DNA from: a virus
DNA length: 20,102 nucleotides
Direction: 5' to 3' (one strand)
IMG/VR virus record: IMGVR_UViG_3300000101_000204
Coordinates: 2,179 to 22,280 of that record
Below the pieces are notes generated by a model. It was not told where the DNA came from. It saw only the letters and a program-made list of their open reading frames with translations, and ran no database searches. Position numbers and translations under genes: made by a program. How positions within the stretch are numbered: position 1 is the first letter of the stretch; each line of letters begins with the position of its first letter. Shown in pieces: positions 1 through 7,014 of the stretch.

Positions 1-21
1 TGGGTACTTTAAAAATATATT

Positions 22-1269
22 ATGCCAGATAACACAATAGAATGGGGACAAGGTGCAGTAAACAACAGCAACGATTGGGGTAAAGCAAAAGCTAATGCTA
101 CAAATAACTTTGGTGCTGTTTATGATGATTCGCCAAGTGGTGATACTAATATTGCTGGTGGTACGGCTGTTGCTCTTAGAATTACTTATTCGGCTAGTGC
201 TTTTTGTGAAGATGCAAGCGACCCTACACCAACAGTAACTGGTAATGCTGGAGCTGGTACATTTAGTTCTACTACTGGTTTAGTGTTTGTTAGTACAGCT
301 ACTGGAGTTGTTGACATCTCTGCTTCAACATCAGGTGCTACTTATGTAATTACTTATACAGATACAAATGCTGCTACTGCAACTTTTAATTTAACTATTA
401 ATGCTTTAGATGATGCTGCTTTCTCTTATTCAGATAGTAGTTATCCACAAAACTTCCCAGACCCTACTCCTACTATAACAGGTTTAGCTGGTGGAACTTT
501 TAGTGGTTCAACTGGTTTAGTGATTGATTCTAGTACTGGAGTTATTGATTTAGATGCTTCAACTATTGCATCTCATACTATTACTTATGATACTACTTCA
601 AGTGGTTCAAGTGTATGTCCAAATACATCTACACAAACAGTAGGAATTACATCTGCATTAGCTCAAGTAAACAATGTTTATTCTATGGCGTTTGATACTT
701 TAATTAATGAAAGCGTAAGTGCTGGAAACACTTTAACTAATGGTTTTTCTCAATTAAGCATATCACTTTGGGCAAATTTTGCTTCTGTTCCGACAAATAG
801 AGTTTTAGGGTTGGCTTCTAAAGATGATACTAATGAGAGAAGTTTTGATTTAAGATATATACAAAATACTGGAGTAAATTTTTTGGTATCAACTGATGGC
901 GTAAACAGCGGTCAGACTGCATATTATCCTAAAGCAAGTATAAGTGCAGGTCAATGGTATCATTTTGTTGGTGTTTATGATGGTTCTAATGTTTTACTTT
1001 ATGTAAATGGTGCTTTATTTGATGGCACATCTACTTTAACAGGTTCTTTACAAAATACAACTTCAGAATTTTTCATAGGAAAAAGAGGATTTGGTATAAC
1101 AAACTCAGGGTTTGACGGAAAACTTGACGAAGTAGCAGTATTTAACACAGCTTTAACAGCACAAGATGTACAAAGTATTTACTTAGCAACAGCAGTTGTA
1201 GGTGGAGTAAAGAAAACAGCAGATTTAAGTCAATTAACAACACCACCAGTAGCGTGGTATAGAATGTAA
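22..1269 (+). CDS. LamG-domain tail fibre / receptor-binding protein with adhesin-like repeats
   Basis: A 415-residue protein, probably a virion appendage that binds host surface glycans. The N-terminus (about 1-45) holds the motif NTIEWGQGA and a YDDSPSGDTNI segment, which I associate with virion attachment ends of Bacteroidota phage fibres. Residues about 58-113 and 138-190 are two tandem copies of a beta-rich repeat with the pattern DPTPT(V/I)TG..G.GTFS..TGLV...TGV(V/I)D..AST....ITY. This repeat is typical of flavobacterial surface adhesins and gliding-type proteins. Residues about 220-385 form a LamG/concanavalin-like domain (QWYHFVGVYDG, LYVNG, FFIGKRG, GKLDEVAVFN). The ATG at 22 follows an A/T-rich leader with no Shine-Dalgarno, as elsewhere here. 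The stop lies 3 bases before the next gene, which carries three more LamG domains. The fold calls rest on motif recognition; a role in adsorption is inferred. Confidence 0.75.
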   Translation: MPDNTIEWGQGAVNNSNDWGKAKANATNNFGAVYDDSPSGDTNIAGGTAVALRITYSASAFCEDASDPTPTVTGNAGAGTFSSTTGLVFVSTATGVVDISASTSGATYVITYTDTNAATATFNLTINALDDAAFSYSDSSYPQNFPDPTPTITGLAGGTFSGSTGLVIDSSTGVIDLDASTIASHTITYDTTSSGSSVCPNTSTQTVGITSALAQVNNVYSMAFDTLINESVSAGNTLTNGFSQLSISLWANFASVPTNRVLGLASKDDTNERSFDLRYIQNTGVNFLVSTDGVNSGQTAYYPKASISAGQWYHFVGVYDGSNVLLYVNGALFDGTSTLTGSLQNTTSEFFIGKRGFGITNSGFDGKLDEVAVFNTALTAQDVQSIYLATAVVGGVKKTADLSQLTTPPVAWYRM

Positions 1270-1272
1270 ACT

Positions 1273-3402
1273 ATGGCAACAGAATATTTTAATGACGCTT
1301 GGAGAATACCAAACAATAAAAATCAAAGTTTAGTTTCGAACTATTCTATGGAGTTTAATGGTGGTGAAAATGTAAATATATCACCAGAAGTTGATTTAGG
1401 AATAAATTCAACTGTTTCTGTATGGACTAATTTTAGTTCAGCACTAAATTTTGTTATTCTTGGAAATAATCTTACTTCTAACTATTTATTATATGCAGAT
1501 GCGACAAGTATATATGCAAGAATAAATACTGTTTTTAAAACATTTACTCATTCTATAGTATTAAATCAATGGTATAATATAATTTTAGTAAGAACTGGAG
1601 ATAGTATTGAAGTTTTTCAAAATGGTAATTCTTTAGGTACACAAACTGGATATGGAACTACTGTAACTACTAAAATTAGCACAATAGGTTCTAAGCCAGC
1701 AGGAACTTTTGCTGTTATTGGTAAAATAGACCAAGTAAGTATTTTTGATTATGCCTTACCAGCAACAGGAACAAACTCTGTAGCTACTCTTTATGGTGGT
1801 GGAACAGCTGTTACAAATCCAATGTCGTTATCACCTAAGCCAGTATCTTACTATCAATTAGGTGACCAATCAGTAGATAACGGAGCTAATTATTTAGTTC
1901 CAAATAATAGTTTACAAGATTATGTATTTGATTTAATTACAGGTGATTACATAAGTTTTGTAAATGGTCTTACAATGGCAAGACAACAAAATATAAGTTA
2001 TTCAGCTTGGGTTAACACTACAAATTTATCAACAACTCAATACATTGTAGGTAATAATAACAGCTCAAATCAAGGTACGTCTATTTTTATATTAAATACA
2101 GCAAGTTATCCAGATAGATTAGTATTTCAATTTGGAGATTTAGTAAACTTTAACAATCAATCTTATTTTAATAGTATTGTTTCAAATTTATCCACCTATG
2201 TAAGTGCTAATGAATGGTTTCACGTTGCTGCTTCTTGGGATGGAACTACTTCAAAAATATATATTAATGGAATAGAAAGAAATAGCTGGACTCCTACTCA
2301 ACCCCCCACTTATACTATATCTAACTGGGGTTCATTTAGAATTGGTAGAAGAGGAGATTCTGCTACTTCATATTTTAATGGTATGTTGTCAAATGTTGCT
2401 TTTTGGGATAACGGTTTAACACCTTCTCAAGTGATTACACTTTATAACAACGGCGTACCTGGAGACATTTCTTCATTAAGTCCTGTTTCTTGGTGGAAGT
2501 TAAACGCTCAAGATACTTTTGATGGTACTAACTGGACAATAAAAGATTATGCTGGCAGCAACGATGGAACAAGTAATGGTATGGATTCATCAAACTTAGT
2601 TGTAAGTGATTTACAGCACACATCAGGTTTTAGTCCGTACGCACTAAGTCTTTCTGGTGGGGGTGAATTTATGTACACTAATATAAGTGCGCTAACTTCA
2701 ATTAGTACAATTACAACTTCAATATGGATTAAACTTTCTACTACAAATTTTGGTTATGCTTTAAATATTAACGGAAATAATAGCACAGAAATAAGTTTTG
2801 GATATAACTCAGGTAAATTCTTCTTTTATTCTGGAGCTGTTCAGGGTTATGCTGCTAATCCATCAAGTGCTGGTGTTTGGTATAATATTGTATTAACAAG
2901 GTCAGGAGATACACAAAAAATGTATATTGATGGAGTTCTTGAAGCAACTGCAACTGGCTTAACAACATTGAGTTTAAATGATTATGTATTAATTGGTAAA
3001 AGAAACAATGGTTTTAATATAGCTGCTGATGTTTCAAACTTAGCTATTTGGTCATCTGAATTAACAACTTCACAAATAACAACATTATATAATCAAGGAT
3101 TACCATCTAATTTAAGTACGTTTTCAACAAAGCCAATATTTTGGTCACAATTTGGAACTAACAGTTCTTTTAATGCTGCTGCTAATAGATGGACTTCAAT
3201 AGATGAAATATCAGGCAATAATGTTTTAAGTCATACTGTAATGGCAGGAGATGACATTACAAATGGTGTTGGATATTCTGCAAATGGTTTAGGAACAAGC
3301 TCTATTGAAATTATTGGAGATGCTCCCTACTCTACAGCAAATGGCATATCAAATTCAATGGACGTTTTATCTCGTTCAACAGATTTACCACCAACAGTAT
3401 AA
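1273..3402 (+). CDS. Triple-LamG virion appendage protein
   Basis: A 709-residue protein made almost entirely of three LamG-like jelly-roll domains, at about residues 22-165, 218-395 and 455-610. Each contains the family signatures: an input strand such as YSMEFNG or YVFDL, a W(Y/F)H/N...(V/R) strand (QWYNIILVRTGD, EWFHVAASWDG, VWYNIVLTRSGD), a (I/L)xxNG or DG hairpin, an IG(R/K) strand and a final (D/N)(V/Q)(S/A)(I/F)(F/W) strand before a LTxxQ(I/V)xxLY helix. Linkers of the type SPVSWWKL connect the domains. Such domains bind carbohydrate or peptide ligands, so a role as tail fibre, appendage or virion decoration in host recognition is likely but inferred. It lies directly after another LamG protein, and the two were probably transcribed and assembled together. 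The ATG at 1273 is 3 bases after the upstream stop. Confidence 0.75.
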   Translation: MATEYFNDAWRIPNNKNQSLVSNYSMEFNGGENVNISPEVDLGINSTVSVWTNFSSALNFVILGNNLTSNYLLYADATSIYARINTVFKTFTHSIVLNQWYNIILVRTGDSIEVFQNGNSLGTQTGYGTTVTTKISTIGSKPAGTFAVIGKIDQVSIFDYALPATGTNSVATLYGGGTAVTNPMSLSPKPVSYYQLGDQSVDNGANYLVPNNSLQDYVFDLITGDYISFVNGLTMARQQNISYSAWVNTTNLSTTQYIVGNNNSSNQGTSIFILNTASYPDRLVFQFGDLVNFNNQSYFNSIVSNLSTYVSANEWFHVAASWDGTTSKIYINGIERNSWTPTQPPTYTISNWGSFRIGRRGDSATSYFNGMLSNVAFWDNGLTPSQVITLYNNGVPGDISSLSPVSWWKLNAQDTFDGTNWTIKDYAGSNDGTSNGMDSSNLVVSDLQHTSGFSPYALSLSGGGEFMYTNISALTSISTITTSIWIKLSTTNFGYALNINGNNSTEISFGYNSGKFFFYSGAVQGYAANPSSAGVWYNIVLTRSGDTQKMYIDGVLEATATGLTTLSLNDYVLIGKRNNGFNIAADVSNLAIWSSELTTSQITTLYNQGLPSNLSTFSTKPIFWSQFGTNSSFNAAANRWTSIDEISGNNVLSHTVMAGDDITNGVGYSANGLGTSSIEIIGDAPYSTANGISNSMDVLSRSTDLPPTV

Positions 3403-3420
3403 AATATCAAAATAAAAAAA

Positions 3421-3669
3421 ATGAATAATAAAAAATATGTAGTAATTCTAATGCAAGATTCCAACGGAATTATTTTTAGTCAAGTTGACCAGTTAAACGC
3501 TCAGTCAATGCGTAGAAGTTTAGACAATTCAATGGGTTTGTTTTCGTATAGAGTAGAACCAAGTTTTATAACAGATGGTTCTTTGCCTTATTTATATACG
3601 ATTATGAATCAAGATGAATGTTTAGCTCTAATGGCAACTAGCGAATGGAGTACACCAGAACCTGAATAA
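3421..3669 (+). CDS. Hypothetical small protein of the appendage/lysis junction
   Basis: An 82-residue protein I do not recognise. It begins with a predicted beta strand (KKYVVILMQDSNGIIF) and ends in an acidic, Pro-rich tail (STPEPE). There is no signal peptide or membrane segment. The ATG at 3421 follows an A-rich leader (AATAAAAAAA), the usual Bacteroidota-style initiation context. The stop overlaps the start of the next gene by one base (TAATG), which suggests translational coupling. Its position after the LamG fibres suggests a fibre-associated or assembly role, but nothing in the sequence proves this. Confidence 0.6.
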   Translation: MNNKKYVVILMQDSNGIIFSQVDQLNAQSMRRSLDNSMGLFSYRVEPSFITDGSLPYLYTIMNQDECLALMATSEWSTPEPE

Positions 3670-3800
3670 TGAAAAAACCTACAATTTTAAAGAAATACAA
3701 GCCTAAAAAAAAGCGTAAAGGAATACACGCTAAGACTAAAACGTCTACAATTAAGGGTTCTAAATTGTATGTAAAAAAGTATAATGGACAAGGTAAATAG
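3669..3800 (+). CDS. Tiny Lys-rich basic protein
   Basis: A 43-residue frame running from the ATG that overlaps the preceding stop (TAATG at 3667-3671) to the TAG at 3798-3800. Sixteen of the 43 residues are Lys and one more is Arg. It ends in SKLYVKKYNGQGK, a tail I recall from short basic proteins in other phages of this type, though I cannot verify that here. The density of Lys suggests contact with nucleic acid or with an acidic partner. It is supported as a gene by its exact coupling to both neighbours: the next gene's ATG lies inside its last codons at 3784. Function unknown. Confidence 0.55.
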   Translation: MKKPTILKKYKPKKKRKGIHAKTKTSTIKGSKLYVKKYNGQGK

Positions 3801-4104
3801 TTTGAGAATGGATGACCACGGATTGTTAATAGCTTTAATTTCGGCTTTAGGGATTAAGGAAATTTGGAATATAATAAAGCAAAAAATAGACATAGGAGCT
3901 AAAAGAGAACAGCGTCAAGACTCTATACAAGCTCAGGTCATTTTACAACTTAAAGACAAAATAGATTCTTTAGAGTCTAGGATAGATGTTTTAATAGAAG
4001 AAAATGGTAGGCTTAGAGAAAAATTAGCTAGAGTTGAAGAACGTTTAATATTGAACGCAAAAAAAAAAGTCAATAGAAAAGTAAATAGAAATGAAACTAA
4101 GTAA
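3784..4104 (+). CDS. N-terminal hydrophobic helix plus coiled-coil protein, spanin-like topology
   Basis: A 106-residue protein. A hydrophobic stretch (GLLIALISALGIKEIWNII, residues about 13-31) is followed by a long heptad-rich, charged coiled coil (about 45-95) and a basic tail. It sits immediately before the M15 endolysin, overlapping it by 14 nt, and is two genes before a holin-like gene. That location and topology would suit an inner-membrane spanin or lysis accessory protein. This is inference: the hydrophobic stretch is short and could instead be an amphipathic oligomerisation helix. The start could be the ATG at 3784, inside the end of the preceding gene, or the ATG at 3808 (MDDHGLLIAL), which lies just after that gene's stop and keeps all visible domains. 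Confidence 0.65.
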   Translation: MDKVNSLRMDDHGLLIALISALGIKEIWNIIKQKIDIGAKREQRQDSIQAQVILQLKDKIDSLESRIDVLIEENGRLREKLARVEERLILNAKKKVNRKVNRNETK

Positions 4105-4585
4105 AAATTTAAGTCTTTCAGAGATGCTAAAAAGTAAAACAGCGTCAAGACTGGGAATAGATAATAGTCCAACTAAAGAACATATAGAAAATATGAAGGC
4201 TTTTGCTGAGAATATATTTCAACCTATTAGAAATCATTTTAATGTACCTTTTAGTATTAGTAGCGGTTATAGGTCAGAGGCTTTAAATAAGGCTATTGGT
4301 GGAGCTAATAAAATAATTGATGGTAAGTATGTAGCAACCTCACAACATTGCAAAGGTGAGGCGGCTGACTTAGACAGGGACTATAAAAACGCGCCTAACA
4401 ACGCTGAAGTCTTTCACTATATAAAAGATAATTTAAGATTTGACCAGTTAATCTGGGAGTTTGGAAATGATGAAAACCCTAATTGGGTACACGTTAGTTA
4501 TAACGTAGATGGTAAGCAAAGAGGACAAATATTAGTTGCATACAAAGACGAAAACAATAGAACTAAATATAAGTCTTATGAGTAA
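4091..4585 (+). CDS. Endolysin, peptidase M15A family (D-Ala-D-Ala carboxypeptidase-like)
   Basis: A 164-residue zinc peptidase of the M15A type, which cleaves peptide cross-links or stem peptides of peptidoglycan. The zinc-binding pattern is clear: SQHCKGEAADLD at residues 84-95 gives His86 and Asp93 of the SxHxxGxAxD motif, and WVHVS at 132-136 supplies the third ligand, His134. ISSGYRS at about 56-62 is the family's conserved strand and turn. Length is normal for a single-domain phage M15A lysin, and there is no signal peptide, so export would depend on a holin. It overlaps the preceding coiled-coil gene by 14 nt and the following holin-like gene by 8 nt, forming a compact lysis cassette. 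Assignment to the family is secure; the lytic role follows from context. Confidence 0.88.
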   Translation: MKLSKNLSLSEMLKSKTASRLGIDNSPTKEHIENMKAFAENIFQPIRNHFNVPFSISSGYRSEALNKAIGGANKIIDGKYVATSQHCKGEAADLDRDYKNAPNNAEVFHYIKDNLRFDQLIWEFGNDENPNWVHVSYNVDGKQRGQILVAYKDENNRTKYKSYE

Positions 4586-5021
4586 AAAGTTTAAAGATAC
4601 TAAATTAGGTAAGTTTTTAAAAGACAAAGCACCAAACATTTTAAATATAGTAGGGAATGTTTTACCAGACAAAGGGGTTTTAGGTATAGTTAAAAACCTA
4701 GTAGACGTTGAACCTAATTTAACACCTGAAGAAAAACAACAATTACACAACCAAGTCACAGAACTATATAAACTAGAAGTACAAGACAGAGACTCAGCTA
4801 GAAAGAGAGAAGTTGAAATGGCTAAAGCTGGTGGCAATGATTGGATGATGAATCTAACAGGTGTTGTTGGTTTATTTTGTTTTATATTTATAGTGTATTC
4901 CGTCGTATATATTCCAGAAGTTTTACACAATGAATTGTTTGTACATTTAATGGGTATGGTAGAAGGTGTTGTTATTGGAAACATATTTGCGTTTTACTAC
5001 GGTACATCCTCAAAAAAGTAA
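4578..5021 (+). CDS. Holin-like membrane protein
   Basis: A 147-residue protein counted from the ATG at 4578, which overlaps the endolysin stop by 8 nt. A possible ATG at 4536 would overlap 50 nt and adds only a Lys/Thr-rich stretch, so I reject it. The N-terminal half has soluble amphipathic helices with VQDRDSARKREVEMAKAGG at about 68-86. This D..SAR segment resembles the gene-transfer-agent-type 3TM holin family. Two strong transmembrane helices follow, at about 92-112 (GVVGLFCFIFIVYSVVY) and 121-141, with a charged SSKK end. Holins permeabilise the inner membrane so that the lysin reaches the wall. The order lysin then holin and the topology support the call, but experimental function is not implied. 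Confidence 0.72.
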   Translation: MSKKFKDTKLGKFLKDKAPNILNIVGNVLPDKGVLGIVKNLVDVEPNLTPEEKQQLHNQVTELYKLEVQDRDSARKREVEMAKAGGNDWMMNLTGVVGLFCFIFIVYSVVYIPEVLHNELFVHLMGMVEGVVIGNIFAFYYGTSSKK

Positions 5022-5068
5022 AGTATAATTTTTTTACTATATTTACCAAAACCAATACTTATTAAAAA

Positions 5069-6124
5069 TTGAAATCTCATAAAAAAAGATTTAGAGACAA
5101 GTCAGGAAATCCACGCTATAGGCTAAATAATGACGAGGCCGAAATAATAAACAACTACAGAAGAGCAATAGAAGAGTGTGAGAAAGAGGGTTTAGACCCT
5201 CAAACTTTACATAGTGGATGGATTAAAAATGACAACGCTAGTCTTTATTTCAAACAACCTAAAGTAGCTGACAAAGACTTTGAGAAACTAGCTAAGGAAG
5301 TAATTAAAGAGGCTAAAGAATACTCCCCTAAATACCCTAAACTAAATTATAAGAAATATACAGACGGACATTTATTATTTATGTGTCCTAGTGATTTACA
5401 TATTGGCAAGCTCTGTAGGTCTTTTGTAAGTGGTGAGGAGTATAATGACCAGATAGCAGTTAGTAGAGCGTTAGAGGGCGTTAGAGGGTGCTTAGCTAAG
5501 TCGCAAGGGTTTAACATAGATAAAACTATTTTATTACTGTCAGGGGATTTATTGCACGTTGATAATTTTAATATGACTACTACTGGTGGAACTCGTCAGG
5601 ATAGTACTGGGTTATTAAGTGACCATTTCCTTATAGCTAAAAGATTAATGGTAGAGATTATAGAAATGCTTTTACAAGTCTCTACAGTTCACGTAATGTT
5701 TACGCCTGGTAACCACGATAATACAGTTGGTTGGATGGTTGCTGAATTATTAGCGGCTTGGTTTAGACATAATAAAGACGTTACTTTTGATGTTAGTTTG
5801 CAAATGCGTAAATACTACAAGTACAAAAACAATTTAATATCATCTTGTCACGGTCATAAGATTAAGGCTGACACGTTACCAATGATAGTAGCTGACGAAT
5901 GTCCAGACTGGTCCAGTACTAAATATAGATATATGTTTACTCAACATATTCACCATAAAATATCTAAGCAATATCCTGGTTTATGGGTAGAGTCTCTTAT
6001 GTCAACGTCCGAAGCAGATACTTGGCACGCAACCTCAGGCTATAAAAGCTCTAATAATAAGGCTATAGAGGCTTTTTTATTTAGTGAGTTTGGTCAAATA
6101 GCTAGAATAACACACCTATTTTAA
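5069..6124 (+). CDS. Calcineurin-like metallophosphoesterase
   Basis: A 351-residue protein with the complete metallophosphoesterase motif set in order: SDLHIGK (Asp109, His111), SGDLLH (Asp160), GNHDN (214-218), CHGHK (His261/His263) and TQHIHHK (291-297). This fold binds two metal ions and hydrolyses phosphoesters, either in nucleic acids (Mre11/SbcD-like) or in small substrates. The first 100 residues are charged and helical and could bind DNA. The frame opens one codon before a TTG at 5069. The next in-frame Met is residue 105, at the edge of the catalytic core, so TTG is the credible start. The gene stands apart, 47 nt after the lysis cassette and 89 nt before the early operon. Phage copies of this family are often called putative DNA-repair exonucleases; that substrate is not shown here. 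Confidence 0.82.
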   Translation: MKSHKKRFRDKSGNPRYRLNNDEAEIINNYRRAIEECEKEGLDPQTLHSGWIKNDNASLYFKQPKVADKDFEKLAKEVIKEAKEYSPKYPKLNYKKYTDGHLLFMCPSDLHIGKLCRSFVSGEEYNDQIAVSRALEGVRGCLAKSQGFNIDKTILLLSGDLLHVDNFNMTTTGGTRQDSTGLLSDHFLIAKRLMVEIIEMLLQVSTVHVMFTPGNHDNTVGWMVAELLAAWFRHNKDVTFDVSLQMRKYYKYKNNLISSCHGHKIKADTLPMIVADECPDWSSTKYRYMFTQHIHHKISKQYPGLWVESLMSTSEADTWHATSGYKSSNNKAIEAFLFSEFGQIARITHLF

Positions 6125-6138
6125 CAATCATTTGTTAA
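6121..6138 (+). terminator. Perfect AT-rich inverted repeat, possible weak terminator or operator
   Basis: TTAACAA at 6121-6127 and TTGTTAA at 6132-6138 are perfect 7-bp arms separated by TCAT. The left arm includes the stop codon of the phosphoesterase gene. A T5 run follows at 6144-6148. It could form a weak terminator hairpin closing the upstream unit. It could equally be a dyad operator just upstream of the early promoter region and the ribbon-helix-helix gene. The stem is AT-only apart from one G:C pair, so terminator strength would be low. Confidence 0.4.
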
Positions 6139-6143
6139 TAAAG

Positions 6144-6190
6144 TTTTTGTAGTGTTTTGTAATTTGTATTATATTTATATATATATTTAC
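6144..6190 (+). promoter_or_regulatory. Candidate Bacteroidota-type promoter for the early operon
   Basis: This 89-bp gap is the largest before the long early gene run. It holds TTTTTG (6144-6149), a 20-bp spacer and TATATTTA (6170-6177). That is close to the Bacteroidota primary sigma pattern of TTTG, about 19-21 bp, then TAnnTTTG. A second TATATTTA lies at 6182-6189, with TTTTG at 6155-6159 as a possible partner. The start codon at 6214 then lies 24-36 bp downstream behind an A-rich leader. The call is by eye; AT-rich DNA produces such matches readily. Confidence 0.45.
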
Positions 6191-6213
6191 AATATAATTT
6201 TAAAAAATAAAAA

Positions 6214-6369
6214 ATGTCAAGAACAATAAACTATACTACTAGGACTTTTTATGTACCAGCTGACAAGCTAGAAATATTAATTAAGTTCCAAAACAAATGC
6301 AAAGAAAACGGACATAAGTCTTATTCTGAAGTAATACTTAAACTAATGGAGGGTTACAACAATGGATAA
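6214..6369 (+). CDS. Small ribbon-helix-helix-like DNA-binding protein
   Basis: A 51-residue frame starting at the first ATG after the promoter region, behind an A-rich leader (TAAAAAATAAAAA). Its layout fits a MetJ/Arc/CopG ribbon-helix-helix unit: a short strand with basic and hydroxyl side chains (TRTFYVPAD, residues 9-17), a first helix (KLEILIKFQNKCKENG), a turn (HKSYSEV) and a second helix (VILKLMEGYNN). Proteins of this kind dimerise and insert the ribbon into the DNA major groove. As first gene of the early operon it could autoregulate, perhaps through the 7-bp-arm repeat at 6121-6138. The stop overlaps the next gene by 8 nt. The fold call is from pattern only. Confidence 0.6.
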   Translation: MSRTINYTTRTFYVPADKLEILIKFQNKCKENGHKSYSEVILKLMEGYNNG

Positions 6370-6688
6370 ATATGAATTCTACTACAGAAAAAAACAGGAG
6401 TGGGATTTTTGGCAATGTAACGAAAGACATAATGTTTTAAGTAATAGACTTTTAAATATTATAATTCAGGCTCAATACAATAAAAGGTTAATTACTAAAT
6501 TTAAACTAACTAATAATGATATAGAAATACATCAAAACAGATTTAGTAATTTAATAACAGAAGTTGTTAAAATATCTTTAGAGCTTAAAGACTTAGCAAT
6601 TAATTACAACCCTAAAAGAATACAAAACATAATAATAATATTAACCAAAATTAAAAACTACAACAATGAAACAATTAAAAACAGTTGA
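6362..6688 (+). CDS. Hypothetical helical protein
   Basis: A 108-residue protein with no motif I recognise. It is Asn/Lys/Ile-rich, apparently all-helical and basic, with aromatic residues clustered at the N-terminus (YEFYYRKKQEWDFWQ). There is no signal peptide or membrane helix. It overlaps the regulator gene before it by 8 nt and the putative annealing-protein gene after it by 23 nt, so it belongs to the same operon. Phage early operons often carry small unknown host-takeover proteins here, but nothing in the sequence points to a particular role. Confidence 0.6.
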   Translation: MDKYEFYYRKKQEWDFWQCNERHNVLSNRLLNIIIQAQYNKRLITKFKLTNNDIEIHQNRFSNLITEVVKISLELKDLAINYNPKRIQNIIIILTKIKNYNNETIKNS

Positions 6689-7013
6689 TATAAAAGGCAA
6701 AGCCTACGTAACAGTCAATGAACGAATTAAATATTTTAGAGAACATTTTACAGGATATTCAATGACCTCAGAAATAACTCATATTAATGATAATGGAGTA
6801 ATAATAAAAACAGTTATAAAAAATGACGCTGGCTTAGAGGTATCTAGTGGACACGCTCACGAAAAGCAAAACTCTACATTTATAAATAAGACATCATTTA
6901 TCGAGAATTGTGAAACTAGTAGTTGGGGTCGTTGTTTGGCTAACTTTGGTATTGGTGTAGATGCTAATGTAGCAAGTGCTGACGAGGTAGCTAATGCAAT
7001 TAAAAACCAATAA
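6666..7013 (+). CDS. Putative single-strand DNA annealing protein (Rad52/ERF-like recombinase)
   Basis: A 115-residue protein with a beta-rich N-terminal half (KAYVTVNERIKYFRE, then alternating strands to about residue 64). The signature block follows: SGHAHEKQNSTFINKTSFIENCET (61-84), then SSWGRCLANFGIGVDANVASADEV (85-108). The combination of H/Y-E, SxIN+TS, IENCET, GRxLxxxGIG and ASADE is what I recall from short phage proteins related to Rad52-type annealing proteins. They pair complementary strands during recombination or replication. The call is supported mainly by the next gene, a YqaJ/lambda-exonuclease-like nuclease, since annealing proteins and such exonucleases usually occur as a pair. 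A full Rad52-domain protein is longer, so this is either a minimal form or a distinct family; moderate confidence. Confidence 0.55.
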   Translation: MKQLKTVDIKGKAYVTVNERIKYFREHFTGYSMTSEITHINDNGVIIKTVIKNDAGLEVSSGHAHEKQNSTFINKTSFIENCETSSWGRCLANFGIGVDANVASADEVANAIKNQ

Positions 7014-7014
7014 G

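Noticed and set aside
1-12. Short open end TGG GTA CTT TAA as tail of an upstream gene
   Set aside because: Three codons cannot be assigned; two other frames are also open into the window, so the upstream gene's frame is undetermined.
3933-4172. Minus-strand frames rich in Phe/Leu/Ser (also at 3687-3893, 4532-4984, 12375-12716, 15224-15613, 15839-16285)
   Set aside because: They are antisense shadows of A/Lys-rich plus-strand genes, lack promoters and have translated-antisense composition.
5028-5050. Promoter before the phosphoesterase gene (TATATTTA at 5038-5045)
   Set aside because: The -7-like box is present but no TTG lies at the right distance upstream, and such octamers are frequent in this AT-rich DNA.
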